Below are positions 53,349 through 61,283 of a stretch of DNA of 64,000 nucleotides, in pieces. The stretch's first letter is position 1. The number at the start of each line of letters is the position of its first letter. This DNA comes from Myxococcota bacterium (GTDB lineage Bacteria; Myxococcota_A; Bradymonadia; UBA7976; UBA1532): positions 1-64,000 of the forward strand of contig JAKLJY010000018.1 of assembly GCA_023150895.1 (NCBI GenBank). Reading direction: 5' to 3'. The translations under genes were made by a program, and so were the position numbers. The notes beneath the pieces are model-generated. The model was not told where the DNA came from, did not search any database, and saw nothing but the letters and a program-made list of their open reading frames with translations.

Positions 53349-53357
53349 TCAGTTTTT
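53323..53357 (+). terminator. possible terminator hairpin with short T-run
   Basis: GGGAGGC (53323-53329) pairs with GCCTCC (53341-53346) across an 11-nt loop, followed by a TTTTT run at 53353. In plus orientation it could end read-through from the EBP gene. It abuts the stop codon of the convergent SIR2 gene. Confidence 0.3.
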
Positions 53358-55289
53358 CGACGCCTTCGCCTTTTTCTGGCCGGATGAAACGGTTGACGTT
53401 GCGGTCGGCGCCGGGTCGGTCACCGGGGGCGACGGCGTCGCGTCCTCGGGCGACGGCCCGCCCTCGGGGAGGGGCTCCCGCGCCCACGTGTCGATGGCTA
53501 CCATGAGGAGTTGGCCACCGATGTCATTTCGCAGCTCTCCCAGAAACTCACTTCCGAATGTGCGGTCCCGTTGGAGGTGATCGAACCACGCGATGGCACA
53601 CACGCGGTACCTGGCGTCGGCTGCATCGACCCGGAAGTGGCCCGCCCGCAGAAGGTAGGCGATGGCAAGGAGGCCGTTGACGGCGACGCTCCTTGTGTGC
53701 CCTGCGACCGCCGGGTCGAACCTCTGTGTGTGGGGCCACGACCATGCGTCGCGGCAGAGATCGAACGCGGATGTCGCGAAATCGGTGAAGTGCTTGGTCT
53801 GTTCCGATGTCCGCTTCCACTCGGAAGTGTTGTGATAAACCGCTCGCTGGCTCTCGTCGATCTTTCCGTCGGCGTCCCGCGGCGCAGGTCCCACCTGGAG
53901 AAAGTAGGAGGCTTCGCAGACGCCAGTCAACGCGCCTGAACGTCGCCGTGCGATCCAGAGTCGGTTCTCTTCGCTGAGCGGAGAGTCTGCCATCGTGCTC
54001 GCCGCAAGACACTTTTGGTCCGCGGCACTGAAGAGATCGATAGCCTTCTCCAGGGATACGGTGCGACTTTTGTCAAGCTCAACTTTTCCGATACTCTTGT
54101 GTTCGTTGCCCGCTGCGTGGTCCGCATCCGCCTTGTCGAGCTGCTGGGCCACGGCATCGGGCGGGTTGTCCTCTGCATCACGGAACCGCGAGAGAAGCTC
54201 TCGGAACCCCTTCTCGAGGCGCCAGCCCTGATCGGCATTGTCGATGGCCCTTCGGAGCCGCTGATATCCCGAGAGTCGCTCGGGGTGCAAGAGCTCGTCC
54301 GGCGGGGCGACCCCGAGCCCGCGGGCCAGGGCCCCCATGGTCTCGTCGAAGCTCCGGAGCGCGTAGACGTGGACGTGCTCCGGATAGTGCCGCTGGAGAA
54401 CCCGCACCTCCTCGGGGATCACCTTCTCCGGATCCTGCTCCTCGCCGTCCCAGTAGACGCCCCAGTGCAGGCCGTGCCCCAGGTACCCCGGCCTGGTCAG
54501 CATCGAGCGAATCGGATCCATGACGGAGCGGTCCCCCCCCGAATACCCGAGTACGATCAGGCCGTAGTTGGCGCAGGTCTGCTCGAACTTGTCGCGCATG
54601 TTGATATCGAGCCTCGCGACCTCCCCACCGACATTCCGGATGGAGGAGTACAGGAAGTCGCCGTGGAGCTTGATGACTTTCGGCCGCGGGCTGACCATTC
54701 GTACGGTGGCGACCTGCGAGTCGAATGCGCAGACGACGGGCTTCTTGCCCGAGTAGCGGAAGATCGCGTCGTGGACGAGGTCGTCGAAGTTCGTTGTCAG
54801 GATGGTGCGGAAGTACCCGTCACGGACGAGGCTCGCGAGGTAGACGTAGCCCGCGCACGGCTCGGCCCCATCACACAATTTCTCGATGAAGCCCTGGCGC
54901 GACTCGCGATCGGGGAAGATCCGCGAGAAGAGCAAGGCGTACTCGCCCGGTTGTCGATCCTCCTGTTCGCGCAGCGTCCGCCACGCGGAATAATTCGGCC
55001 CGGGCTTCTTATCAACCATCATGCTGTCACCGCGCTCGGAACTCTTCCACTGCCCGTAAGCCGCCTCGTGTTCCGGGCGCATCCGTTCGAGGCGGAACAG
55101 GTCGCAGAAGACGGCGCGTCGCCAACCGTCGATGAGCGTCGAGGCCGCGGGTATGCCCGAGCTGGTGGACGCGCCCGCCCCCAAGAACAGGGCGAACCTG
55201 GGGTCCCCCCCCGGCATCTGCCGGACCATCTCCACCAGGGTCGCAACGCCCGGCAAGGCGCTCATCAGGTTGATTTTGGCAGCAGACAT
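53349..55289 (-). CDS. SIR2-like NAD-binding protein, possible antiphage effector
   Basis: Cytosolic protein of 646 aa. The ATG at 55289 has GAGAGG 5 nt upstream. The N-terminal ~290 residues carry SIR2-family motifs: FALFLGAGASTSSGIP (nucleotide-binding GAGAS), ILTTNFDDLVHDAIF (TxNxD) and KLHGDF (catalytic His). A zinc-finger Cys quartet was not seen, which matches the SIR2_2-type NADases of antiphage systems better than deacetylases. The remaining ~350 residues are helical, with a Pro/Ser/Lys-rich tail, and could be a sensor. It is flanked on both sides by 426-449 bp without genes and has no defence partner nearby. A stand-alone NAD-depleting abortive-infection protein is inference from the family. 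Confidence 0.75.
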   Translation of the reverse strand: MSAAKINLMSALPGVATLVEMVRQMPGGDPRFALFLGAGASTSSGIPAASTLIDGWRRAVFCDLFRLERMRPEHEAAYGQWKSSERGDSMMVDKKPGPNYSAWRTLREQEDRQPGEYALLFSRIFPDRESRQGFIEKLCDGAEPCAGYVYLASLVRDGYFRTILTTNFDDLVHDAIFRYSGKKPVVCAFDSQVATVRMVSPRPKVIKLHGDFLYSSIRNVGGEVARLDINMRDKFEQTCANYGLIVLGYSGGDRSVMDPIRSMLTRPGYLGHGLHWGVYWDGEEQDPEKVIPEEVRVLQRHYPEHVHVYALRSFDETMGALARGLGVAPPDELLHPERLSGYQRLRRAIDNADQGWRLEKGFRELLSRFRDAEDNPPDAVAQQLDKADADHAAGNEHKSIGKVELDKSRTVSLEKAIDLFSAADQKCLAASTMADSPLSEENRLWIARRRSGALTGVCEASYFLQVGPAPRDADGKIDESQRAVYHNTSEWKRTSEQTKHFTDFATSAFDLCRDAWSWPHTQRFDPAVAGHTRSVAVNGLLAIAYLLRAGHFRVDAADARYRVCAIAWFDHLQRDRTFGSEFLGELRNDIGGQLLMVAIDTWAREPLPEGGPSPEDATPSPPVTDPAPTATSTVSSGQKKAKASKN

Positions 55290-55738
55290 CGGCGCCTCTC
55301 GCACGGCGGTGGTCCAGGTATGGCGTCCGACTGTCGACCGAGCCCCGGCCCCGGTCAAATTCCCTCCCAAGGTGGGGCCGAATTTCGTGGGCGAACCGAG
55401 CAGGAAGCGGGCATGGCGCGGGCATTGAGGGCGGTCGGCTCGTACGCGCGACGGCAGGGCGCCGGGGTAGGGTTCATGGACGGTCGGCCCTTCGGCGAGA
55501 TGGCGGCTCTGGGTGCGCCCCGTCTTGCGCCGTCACGAGGCTTCGCCCCGAACGTCGAGCCGGTAGCGGCAGGCGAGCACGCGCCCCGGGGCGGGCATCA
55601 CCCCGCCCGCGTCCGCGTCGGTCGTTCCGCCATTCATCTCATCGCGTACCACGAGTCGCTCGGCGACGTCGCCGTACGGTCGATTGTGCGGCAGCGTTCG
55701 CGCGCCCGCAACGTCGGCGAGGGCGCCGCGAAAGGACG
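55290..55738. other. 449-bp region without a recognisable gene
   Basis: Upstream region of the SIR2 gene. Open frames here have no ribosome site, compositional support or motif. A TTTGACC sequence on the minus strand about 65 bp before the SIR2 start could be a -35 element but has no good -10 partner. Confidence 0.45.
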
Positions 55739-56602
55739 TTACTGCGCGGCCATCCGCTCGCGGACGACCCGGGCGATCTCCTCTTTGAGGATCGCCTCGG
55801 CCAGGGGCGGCAGGATCTCCCAGAGCAGCTTCTCGATCTGCTCCTGAGAGATGCCCTCGAGCGCCTTCTTGAGGGAGGCGTCGTTGAGGACGACCCCGGC
55901 CGCGGCAGCCACGGGGACGGCGGTTGCCGCGGCCGCAGGGGCGGCGGGGGCGACGGGCGCCGGCGCGACGTTCGTCGGGGCGTTCTCGAAGCCGCCGGCG
56001 GGGGGCAGCTCGGGGCCCTTGAAGAACGGGCGCGTCGGCTCGTTCTGCTCGAAGGGGCTCTGGACGCCGCTGAAGGGGTTGGCCGTCGCGGCCACCGGCG
56101 GGGGGGCCGGGGGCTTGGCGGGCGTCGCGACGGTGGGCTGCTTGGGCGGCGGCGCGGGCTGCGCGACGGGCTGCGGCGCGGGCTGCGGCTTCTTGGCGAG
56201 CGGGATGGCCGAGGGGGCGTCCCGGAAGAGCTGGGCGTCCGGCGCCGACTTGCCCGCGACGGCCTGGTAGACCGCGTCGAGGAGGTCCTGCGTCAAAAAC
56301 GGCTTGGTGAGGTGCCCGTCCGCCCCCGAGGCCGCGGCCTTGTCGGCGTCGAGCGCCTGGTGGTGCCCGGCGAGCAGCAGCACCTTGGCGCCGAGGGACT
56401 TGATCTGTTTGGCGAGCAGGTAGCCGTCCCCGGGCAGGTGGGTGTCCACCAGGACGAGCGCCGGCCCGCGTCCGCGCACGAGGTCGAGGGCCGTTGCCCC
56501 GTCCGTGGCCACCTCGAGCTGGAAGGCGTGCTTGTGGAGAGCGATCTCCACCATGCGCCGAACGGTCTTGCTGTCATCCGCCAGGACGATCGTCCCCAAC
56601 AT
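55739..56602 (-). CDS. response-regulator receiver protein with Pro/Ala linker and C-terminal helix
   Basis: Protein of 287 aa. Receiver domain at 1-120 with the acidic pocket Asp9/Asp10 (VLADDSK), phosphoacceptor Asp53 (LVLVDTHLP), the switch residue region near 78 and Lys in HLTKPF. A Pro/Ala-rich linker (about 140-240) leads to a conserved C-terminal helical motif (LKKALEGISQEQIEKLLWEILPPLAEAILKEEIARVV) of the type found in several myxobacterial regulators. There is no DNA-binding or enzymatic output domain, so it probably acts through protein contacts. It is divergent from the REC-GAF-GGDEF gene across 201 bp, suggesting a shared signalling circuit. Confidence 0.85.
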   Translation of the reverse strand: MLGTIVLADDSKTVRRMVEIALHKHAFQLEVATDGATALDLVRGRGPALVLVDTHLPGDGYLLAKQIKSLGAKVLLLAGHHQALDADKAAASGADGHLTKPFLTQDLLDAVYQAVAGKSAPDAQLFRDAPSAIPLAKKPQPAPQPVAQPAPPPKQPTVATPAKPPAPPPVAATANPFSGVQSPFEQNEPTRPFFKGPELPPAGGFENAPTNVAPAPVAPAAPAAAATAVPVAAAAGVVLNDASLKKALEGISQEQIEKLLWEILPPLAEAILKEEIARVVRERMAAQ

Positions 56603-56698
56603 GCACGTCTCCCGTGGTCACGAGTCCGGCTGTGCGTAGCACCTTGGCCACGGTCGGTCAAGCACGCGTACCCCTTCGCGGCAGACCCCCCGCTCACG

Positions 56699-56727
56699 TT
56701 GACGGCGTCGCCGGCCGTTTCTAGAGT
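56699..56727 (+). promoter_or_regulatory. sigma-70-type promoter of GGDEF gene
   Basis: TTGACG (5/6), a 17-bp spacer and TAGAGT (4/6), starting about 70 nt before the TTG start codon. Confidence 0.38.
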
Positions 56728-56756
56728 GGACCCACCGCCAACGTGCCGTAATTATG

Positions 56757-56770
56757 ATGGAAAATTCCAT
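56757..56770. promoter_or_regulatory. AT-rich palindrome ATGGAA-AA-TTCCAT
   Basis: A perfect 6-bp inverted repeat with a 2-bp centre lies in the 5' untranslated region just before the GGDEF gene, in a strongly GC-rich background. It may be an operator or an RNA hairpin; nothing else identifies it. Confidence 0.3.
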
Positions 56771-56803
56771 GCCTGCCGAAACGCCGATTGTGCGGAGCGC
56801 CCG

Positions 56804-58276
56804 TTGAGTCCCCCGGTTTCGCGGATCCTCGTCGCCGACGATGACCGCCTCGTGCGCGCGATCTTTGGGGACGCCCTTTCGCGGGCGGGCCACGAGGTCG
56901 TGACCGCGGCGGACGGCCGGCAGGCGATCGCGCGCCTCGAAGAGGGACCGTTCGACCTCTTGCTGACCGATCTGCTGATGCCGGAGATGGACGGCCTCGA
57001 GCTGCTCGACGAGGCGAAACGGCGCTGGCCGACCCTCGACGTCGTGGTGCTCACGAGCGTCGGCACCGCCGAGCCCGCGGTCCGGGCCCTGCGGGCCGGC
57101 GCGCTGCACTATCTCGTGAAGCCGGTGGACCCCGAGGCCCTGGTGCTCGAGGTTCACCGCTGCCTCGAGAACCGCCGCCTGCTCGACGAAAACGCCCAGC
57201 TTCGGCATTGGCAGGCCCTGCTTTCGACGGGGCAGCGCATCACCGCCTGCCTCGAACTCGAGCGGCTGACGCCCCTGGCCGTCGACGCCCTGGCACATCA
57301 GCTCGACGCGTCGGTGGCCGTGCTGGCGCGTCCGGCAGCGACCACGGACGAGTCGACACCCGGCGGGTTCGAGATCCTCGGCCTCCGGGGTCTGCCGCAA
57401 GCCGACGCGGAGACCCTGCTGGGGCTCCTCTGGGCGCGTTTCGGCGCCGAGGTCCGGGTCGCCCACGCGCCGGTGGCGGTCGACGACCTGGGGGGCGTCC
57501 TGCCCGCCAGCGCGACGGCGCTGCGTCACCTGGAGCACGCCCTGCTGGTCCCCCTGCGAAGGGATGGCCTGCTGGGGGCGGTGGCCCTGCTCTGTCGCGA
57601 CGCCGCCCGGCGACCCTTCACGGCTCGACACGCCCGGGACGCCGCCTTTCTCGGCGAATCGGTGGCGCTCGCGCTCGAGAATGCCGAGCGCTACGTCCAG
57701 GCCCGCCTGGTGGCGCACCTCGATGCGCTCACGGGGTTGTTCAATGCGCGCCACCTCGAGCACGTCGTCGAGCGGGAAATCCGGACGCGGGCAGCGACGC
57801 CCGAAGCCGCCTTGGCCCCGTTCAGCCTGCTCTTCATGGATCTCGACCATTTCAAGCGGGTCAACGACACCCACGGTCATCTGGTCGGCAGTCGCGTCAT
57901 CGTGGAGATGGCCCGCTTGTTGCGACGCCAGACGCGGGAGACCGACGTGCTGGTGCGCTACGGGGGCGACGAATTCGTCGCCGTGCTGCCCGGGGCCGGG
58001 ACGGACGAAGCCGTCGGCGTCGCCGAGCGCATCCGCACCGCGGTCGAGGGGCACCGGTTCTTGTCGCGTGAAGGGCTGGAGCTCCGGTTGACGCTCTGTT
58101 GCGGCGTCTGCACCTGGCCCCAACACGCCGAGACGCCCTCGGACGTCATTCATCGGGCCGACCTGGCCATGTACCACGGCAAGAAGAGCCACCGGAACGC
58201 GGTCTACCTCTACGACGCGTTGCCGGCCGCCGAGGCGCCCAATCGTTTGATGTCAATCGACTTATCGGGCGACTGA
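56804..58276 (+). CDS. REC-GAF-GGDEF diguanylate cyclase
   Basis: Cytosolic c-di-GMP-forming response regulator of 490 aa. The TTG at 56804 is chosen because GGAG lies 6 nt upstream and it begins exactly at the receiver domain; no in-frame ATG precedes it closely. Receiver at about 5-125 with ADDD acidic pocket, phosphoacceptor Asp56 (LLLTDLLMP) and Lys in YLVKPVD. GAF-like domain at about 140-300. GGDEF domain at about 315-475 with an intact YGGDEF active site and an RETD inhibitory I-site five residues before it, so product inhibition is expected. It would link a two-component signal to c-di-GMP. A 12-codon frame overlaps its start by TTGA. Confidence 0.9.
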   Translation: MSPPVSRILVADDDRLVRAIFGDALSRAGHEVVTAADGRQAIARLEEGPFDLLLTDLLMPEMDGLELLDEAKRRWPTLDVVVLTSVGTAEPAVRALRAGALHYLVKPVDPEALVLEVHRCLENRRLLDENAQLRHWQALLSTGQRITACLELERLTPLAVDALAHQLDASVAVLARPAATTDESTPGGFEILGLRGLPQADAETLLGLLWARFGAEVRVAHAPVAVDDLGGVLPASATALRHLEHALLVPLRRDGLLGAVALLCRDAARRPFTARHARDAAFLGESVALALENAERYVQARLVAHLDALTGLFNARHLEHVVEREIRTRAATPEAALAPFSLLFMDLDHFKRVNDTHGHLVGSRVIVEMARLLRRQTRETDVLVRYGGDEFVAVLPGAGTDEAVGVAERIRTAVEGHRFLSREGLELRLTLCCGVCTWPQHAETPSDVIHRADLAMYHGKKSHRNAVYLYDALPAAEAPNRLMSIDLSGD

Positions 58277-58301
58277 ATCGTCCGATGGAACAGTCTGCGG
58301 G

Positions 58302-58329
58302 TTGCATCGTGCGGCCGGCCGCCTAATAT
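58302..58329 (+). promoter_or_regulatory. promoter of Rrf2-type regulator gene
   Basis: TTGCAT, a 16-bp spacer and TAATAT, 70-100 nt before the ATG at 58400. The dyad at 58340-58363 would overlie the transcription start. Confidence 0.42.
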
Positions 58330-58339
58330 CCCGGCGAGT

Positions 58340-58363
58340 TTGAAATCCAACTTCAAATTTCAA
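58340..58363. promoter_or_regulatory. operator-like dyad TTGAAAT-N10-ATTTCAA
   Basis: A perfect 7-bp inverted repeat lies directly downstream of the putative -10 box. An inner TTTGAA-N7-TTCAAA overlaps it. An AT-rich dyad in GC-rich DNA placed to block transcription suggests autoregulation by the Rrf2-family protein encoded next. Confidence 0.5.
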
Positions 58364-58399
58364 CACCCGCCACAGTGTGAAAAAAGAACGAACGTCGGC

Positions 58400-58849
58400 A
58401 TGTTTCGAGCCCCCCGCATCACCCGCTACACCCTCGAGGCCGTGCTCGACATCGCCTGTCACGGGCAGGAGCGCCCCGTGCAGTCGAAGGACATCACCGA
58501 GCGTCACGGGATTCCGCGTCGCTATCTCGAGCAGGTGATGCAGGAGCTCGTCCGCGCCGGGCTCCTGCAGGGCATCCGCGGACCCCGGGGCGGGTACCGG
58601 CTGGCCCGGCACCCGGCGGAGATCACCGTCGGGGACATTGCGCGGGTCATCGGGCGCATCTCGGACGGGGTCGAGGCGGACGAGACCCGGCGCTCGGGCC
58701 CGCCCATCGCGTGCCCGACGATCGATCCCCTCCTCGAGGACATCCGCCGCACCATCGACGCGCGTCTCGACGCCGTGACGATTGCAAGCCTGTGCGGGAT
58801 GGCCGACGCGCCCGCGGCGGAAACCCCGGCGCCGACCACCGGGACCTGA
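58400..58849 (+). CDS. Rrf2-family transcriptional regulator
   Basis: Winged-helix regulator of 149 aa. The ATG at 58400 gives the usual family N-terminus (MFRAPRITRYTLEAVLDIACHG); the ribosome site is weak. DNA-binding segment: SKDITERHGIPRRYLEQVMQELVRAGLLQGIRGPRGGYRLAR, the Rrf2 signature with its GGYxLAR wing. C-terminal Cys residues are scattered (IACPTID, SLCGM) and do not form the CxnCxnC iron-sulfur cluster pattern of IscR or NsrR, so it probably senses something else. It is followed after 67 bp by the Coq4-like operon, which it may control. Confidence 0.85.
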   Translation: MFRAPRITRYTLEAVLDIACHGQERPVQSKDITERHGIPRRYLEQVMQELVRAGLLQGIRGPRGGYRLARHPAEITVGDIARVIGRISDGVEADETRRSGPPIACPTIDPLLEDIRRTIDARLDAVTIASLCGMADAPAAETPAPTTGT

Positions 58850-58916
58850 CCGCGCAGGGCTTTACCGTCGCCCGGGATTCCGGCATACGGGGCGGGTGGC
58901 GCTCAAGCTCCGACCG

Positions 58917-59552
58917 ATGCTGACGACGCTCCCGCATCTCCTGCGCGATCCGTTCGACGTGGAGCGCGGGGTCGTGTTCTTCGACGGCGTCGTCGAAACC
59001 CTCCCCGTCCGGGCGTGGTTCGCGCAGATGGTCGCGGACCTGCCGCGCGCGCGCCGCGCCGAACTCGAGGCGATGACGCGCGAGCCGGTGTCTCTCGAGG
59101 CCCTGCGGGCGCTGCCCGAGACGACGTTCGGCCACCAATATGCGCTGCGTTTCGACGAGATGGGCTTCAACCCCGAGTTTCATCTCGAGGCCTGCCCCGA
59201 GAGCGGCGAGGCCCTTGCGCGCAACTGGATCTACCAGCGCTTCGCCAAGTTGCACGACATGCACCACGTCATGCTCGGGGTGGACATCTCGCCGCAGGCC
59301 GAGCTGGCGCTGCAGGTCTTCTTGTGTCTGAACACGCGGGACCCCGTGTCGAGCATGTTCATGTTCGCGTTGCCGTTCTTTGCGTCGCGGTACGGCGGGT
59401 ACGCCCGCACGGCCCGCGGCAGCGTCGCACTCGGCCGGGCGGCGCTGCGCATGCCGAACCTCTTTCATTTTCCGTACGAGCGGCACTACGAAACGCCGCT
59501 GGTCGAGGTCCGTCGCCTGGCCGGTGTGCCCCCGGAAGGGTTGCCCGTTTGA
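58917..59552 (+). CDS. Coq4-family protein
   Basis: Protein of 211 aa from the ATG at 58917; a GTG 21 nt upstream is an alternative and neither has a strong ribosome site. The diagnostic Coq4 metal motif is complete: His113-Asp114-x2-His117-x11-Glu129 (KLHDMHHVMLGVDISPQAE). In eukaryotes and some bacteria Coq4 acts on ubiquinone-ring intermediates. Here it opens an operon with a KAS III-like enzyme, an acyltransferase and an SDR, joined by 4-nt overlaps or 1-nt gaps. A role in a lipid- or quinone-like product other than ubiquinone is inferred from that context only. Confidence 0.78.
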   Translation: MLTTLPHLLRDPFDVERGVVFFDGVVETLPVRAWFAQMVADLPRARRAELEAMTREPVSLEALRALPETTFGHQYALRFDEMGFNPEFHLEACPESGEALARNWIYQRFAKLHDMHHVMLGVDISPQAELALQVFLCLNTRDPVSSMFMFALPFFASRYGGYARTARGSVALGRAALRMPNLFHFPYERHYETPLVEVRRLAGVPPEGLPV

Positions 59553-60526
59553 ACGCGCCGGTCCGTCTCGCCGGCTCCGCGAGCCTGTTGCCGGGTCGGC
59601 CCGTGGAGACGCGCCCCCTGGTCGAGGCCGCCATGCCGGGCCGGGACGCCGAATCCTTGGCCGCGCGCATCGGCATCCGCACGCGACACTTTGCGGACCC
59701 CGCGGACACCGTCGCCCGCGTCGGCGCGCAGGTGCTCGGAGCGGCCCTGGCGGACGCCGGCTTGCCCGCCACCGCGCTGCGCCGCATCGTCCTGGTGAAT
59801 TCGCACGGCGGCGACCACCCCATCCCGGCCACGGTCAACGCGCTGCTCGGAGAAATGGGCCTGCACGACGTCGTCGGGGGCTTCGATCTCAACAACGCCT
59901 GCACCGGCTTCGTCTCCGCGGTGGATGCGGCCGCGCGCATGGTGGCGACCGGGGAGGGGCCCGTCGCCGTCGTCGTCGTCGAGCTGCTCAGCCGGTGGAT
60001 CTCGCCCGCGCAGCCGCGCTCGTACGTCGTCCTCGGGGACGCGGCGGCGGCGCTGGTCCTGACCGAGGCCGGCGGCCCGGGCGCGCTCCTCGCCGCGGAC
60101 TTCGGCAACGACGCGCGCAAGCTCGCCGCCGTGACCCTCGCGCACGGGGCCTTCACCGGCGCGGACGAGAAGATCGTCTTCGGCGCGCCGGGCCCCGACT
60201 TCTTCGAGTACGCCGTGGACGGTCTGACGACCTCGGTCCGTCGGGTGCTCGACCGCGCAGGCATGGCGACCACCGACGTCGACTGGTGGGCGTTTCATCA
60301 GCCCAATGGCGAGCTGCTCGACGCGTTCCTGAGCGCGCTCGGCCTGCCGGAAGACCGCACGGTGCGGGTGGTGGACACCATTGGCAGCGTCGGCGCCGCC
60401 TCGGCCGCCTGCACGCTCGACCGGCTCCTGGCGACGCGGCCCGTCCGCACGGGGCAGACGCTCATGCTCTGCGGCGTGGGCGCCGGGGCCTCGCGCGGGG
60501 CCGTCCTGCTTCGCGTGGAGCGCTGA
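59549..60526 (+). CDS. 3-oxoacyl-ACP synthase III-like condensing enzyme
   Basis: Thiolase-fold enzyme of 325 aa. It starts at a TTG overlapping the Coq4 stop (TTGA); this gives the normal KAS III length, while the next ATG would cut 28 residues. The nucleophile Cys118 lies in LNNACTGF and the catalytic His250 in WAFHQPNGELL. The third residue of the FabH triad, Asn in GNTSAAS, aligns with Ser280 (IGSVGAAS). KAS III enzymes condense acyl-CoA with malonyl-ACP; related proteins make specialised lipids and polyketide starters. The Asn change argues for altered chemistry, for example acyl transfer or condensation without decarboxylation. Confidence 0.85.
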   Translation: MNAPVRLAGSASLLPGRPVETRPLVEAAMPGRDAESLAARIGIRTRHFADPADTVARVGAQVLGAALADAGLPATALRRIVLVNSHGGDHPIPATVNALLGEMGLHDVVGGFDLNNACTGFVSAVDAAARMVATGEGPVAVVVVELLSRWISPAQPRSYVVLGDAAAALVLTEAGGPGALLAADFGNDARKLAAVTLAHGAFTGADEKIVFGAPGPDFFEYAVDGLTTSVRRVLDRAGMATTDVDWWAFHQPNGELLDAFLSALGLPEDRTVRVVDTIGSVGAASAACTLDRLLATRPVRTGQTLMLCGVGAGASRGAVLLRVER

Positions 60527-60527
60527 C

Positions 60528-61283
60528 GTGACCCGCGACGACAGCCGGGCCGTCGCGGCCTTCACCGCCTGGTTCGGGTTCCTCCGGCGCTGGCACCGCT
60601 ACGAGATCGCCCGCGGTTTCGAGCACCTCGACGTGCCCGAGGCCCGCCTCGTCGTCGGCTACCACGGGCGCCCCATCGCCCACGACCTCTGCATGCTGCT
60701 GACGGTCTGCCACGAGCGGCTCGGGTACCTGCCGCACCCCATCTTTCACGCGTACTTCGGGCAGAACGGCCGCACCGCGCGTTGGCTCGACGACCTCGGG
60801 TTCGTGACGGCCGACGGGCCCGCGATCGCGGCGGCCGTCGCCCGCGGGGAGCACATCTTCGTGACGCCCGGGGGGACGCGCGAGGGCTGTCGTCCGTTCT
60901 GGGAGCGCTACCGGGTCAGCTGGGGCGAGCGCACCGGCTACGTCCGGATGGCGCTGCAGTACGGCCTGAAGATCGTGCCCGTGGCCGCCGACGGCACGGA
61001 CGACGCGTTCATCGGCTTCAACGACGGGTATGCCTGGGGCAAGCGTCTGCACGTGCCCGCCAACGTCGCCGTCTGGGCCGGCCTCGGCCTGACCGGCCCG
61101 TGGCCCTTCGGGCTGCCGCTCCCGGTGCGCATCCGGCAGATCATCGGGCCCCCCATCGATCCGGCGCAGGTGCTGGGCGAGACGCCCGATCCGTCCAACC
61201 GCGAACATCTGAAGCGCTTGCACCGGCACGTCGTCGGGGCGGTTCAGGGCCTGCTCGACACCCGCAAAGAGGGCCGACGGTGA
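60528..61283 (+). CDS. PlsC/DGAT-like acyltransferase
   Basis: Membrane-associated acyltransferase of 251 aa. The GTG at 60528, one base after the previous stop, has GGAG 7 nt upstream. The HGRPIAHD motif (within VVGYHGRPIAHDLCML) fits the catalytic His/Asp box of the glycerolipid acyltransferase superfamily (Hx4-5D). FVTPGGTREGCRPF corresponds to the EGTR-like substrate-phosphate motif found in DGAT-type members. It would transfer an acyl chain to a hydroxyl acceptor, possibly using the product of the adjacent KAS III-like enzyme. Confidence 0.8.
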   Translation: MTRDDSRAVAAFTAWFGFLRRWHRYEIARGFEHLDVPEARLVVGYHGRPIAHDLCMLLTVCHERLGYLPHPIFHAYFGQNGRTARWLDDLGFVTADGPAIAAAVARGEHIFVTPGGTREGCRPFWERYRVSWGERTGYVRMALQYGLKIVPVAADGTDDAFIGFNDGYAWGKRLHVPANVAVWAGLGLTGPWPFGLPLPVRIRQIIGPPIDPAQVLGETPDPSNREHLKRLHRHVVGAVQGLLDTRKEGRR

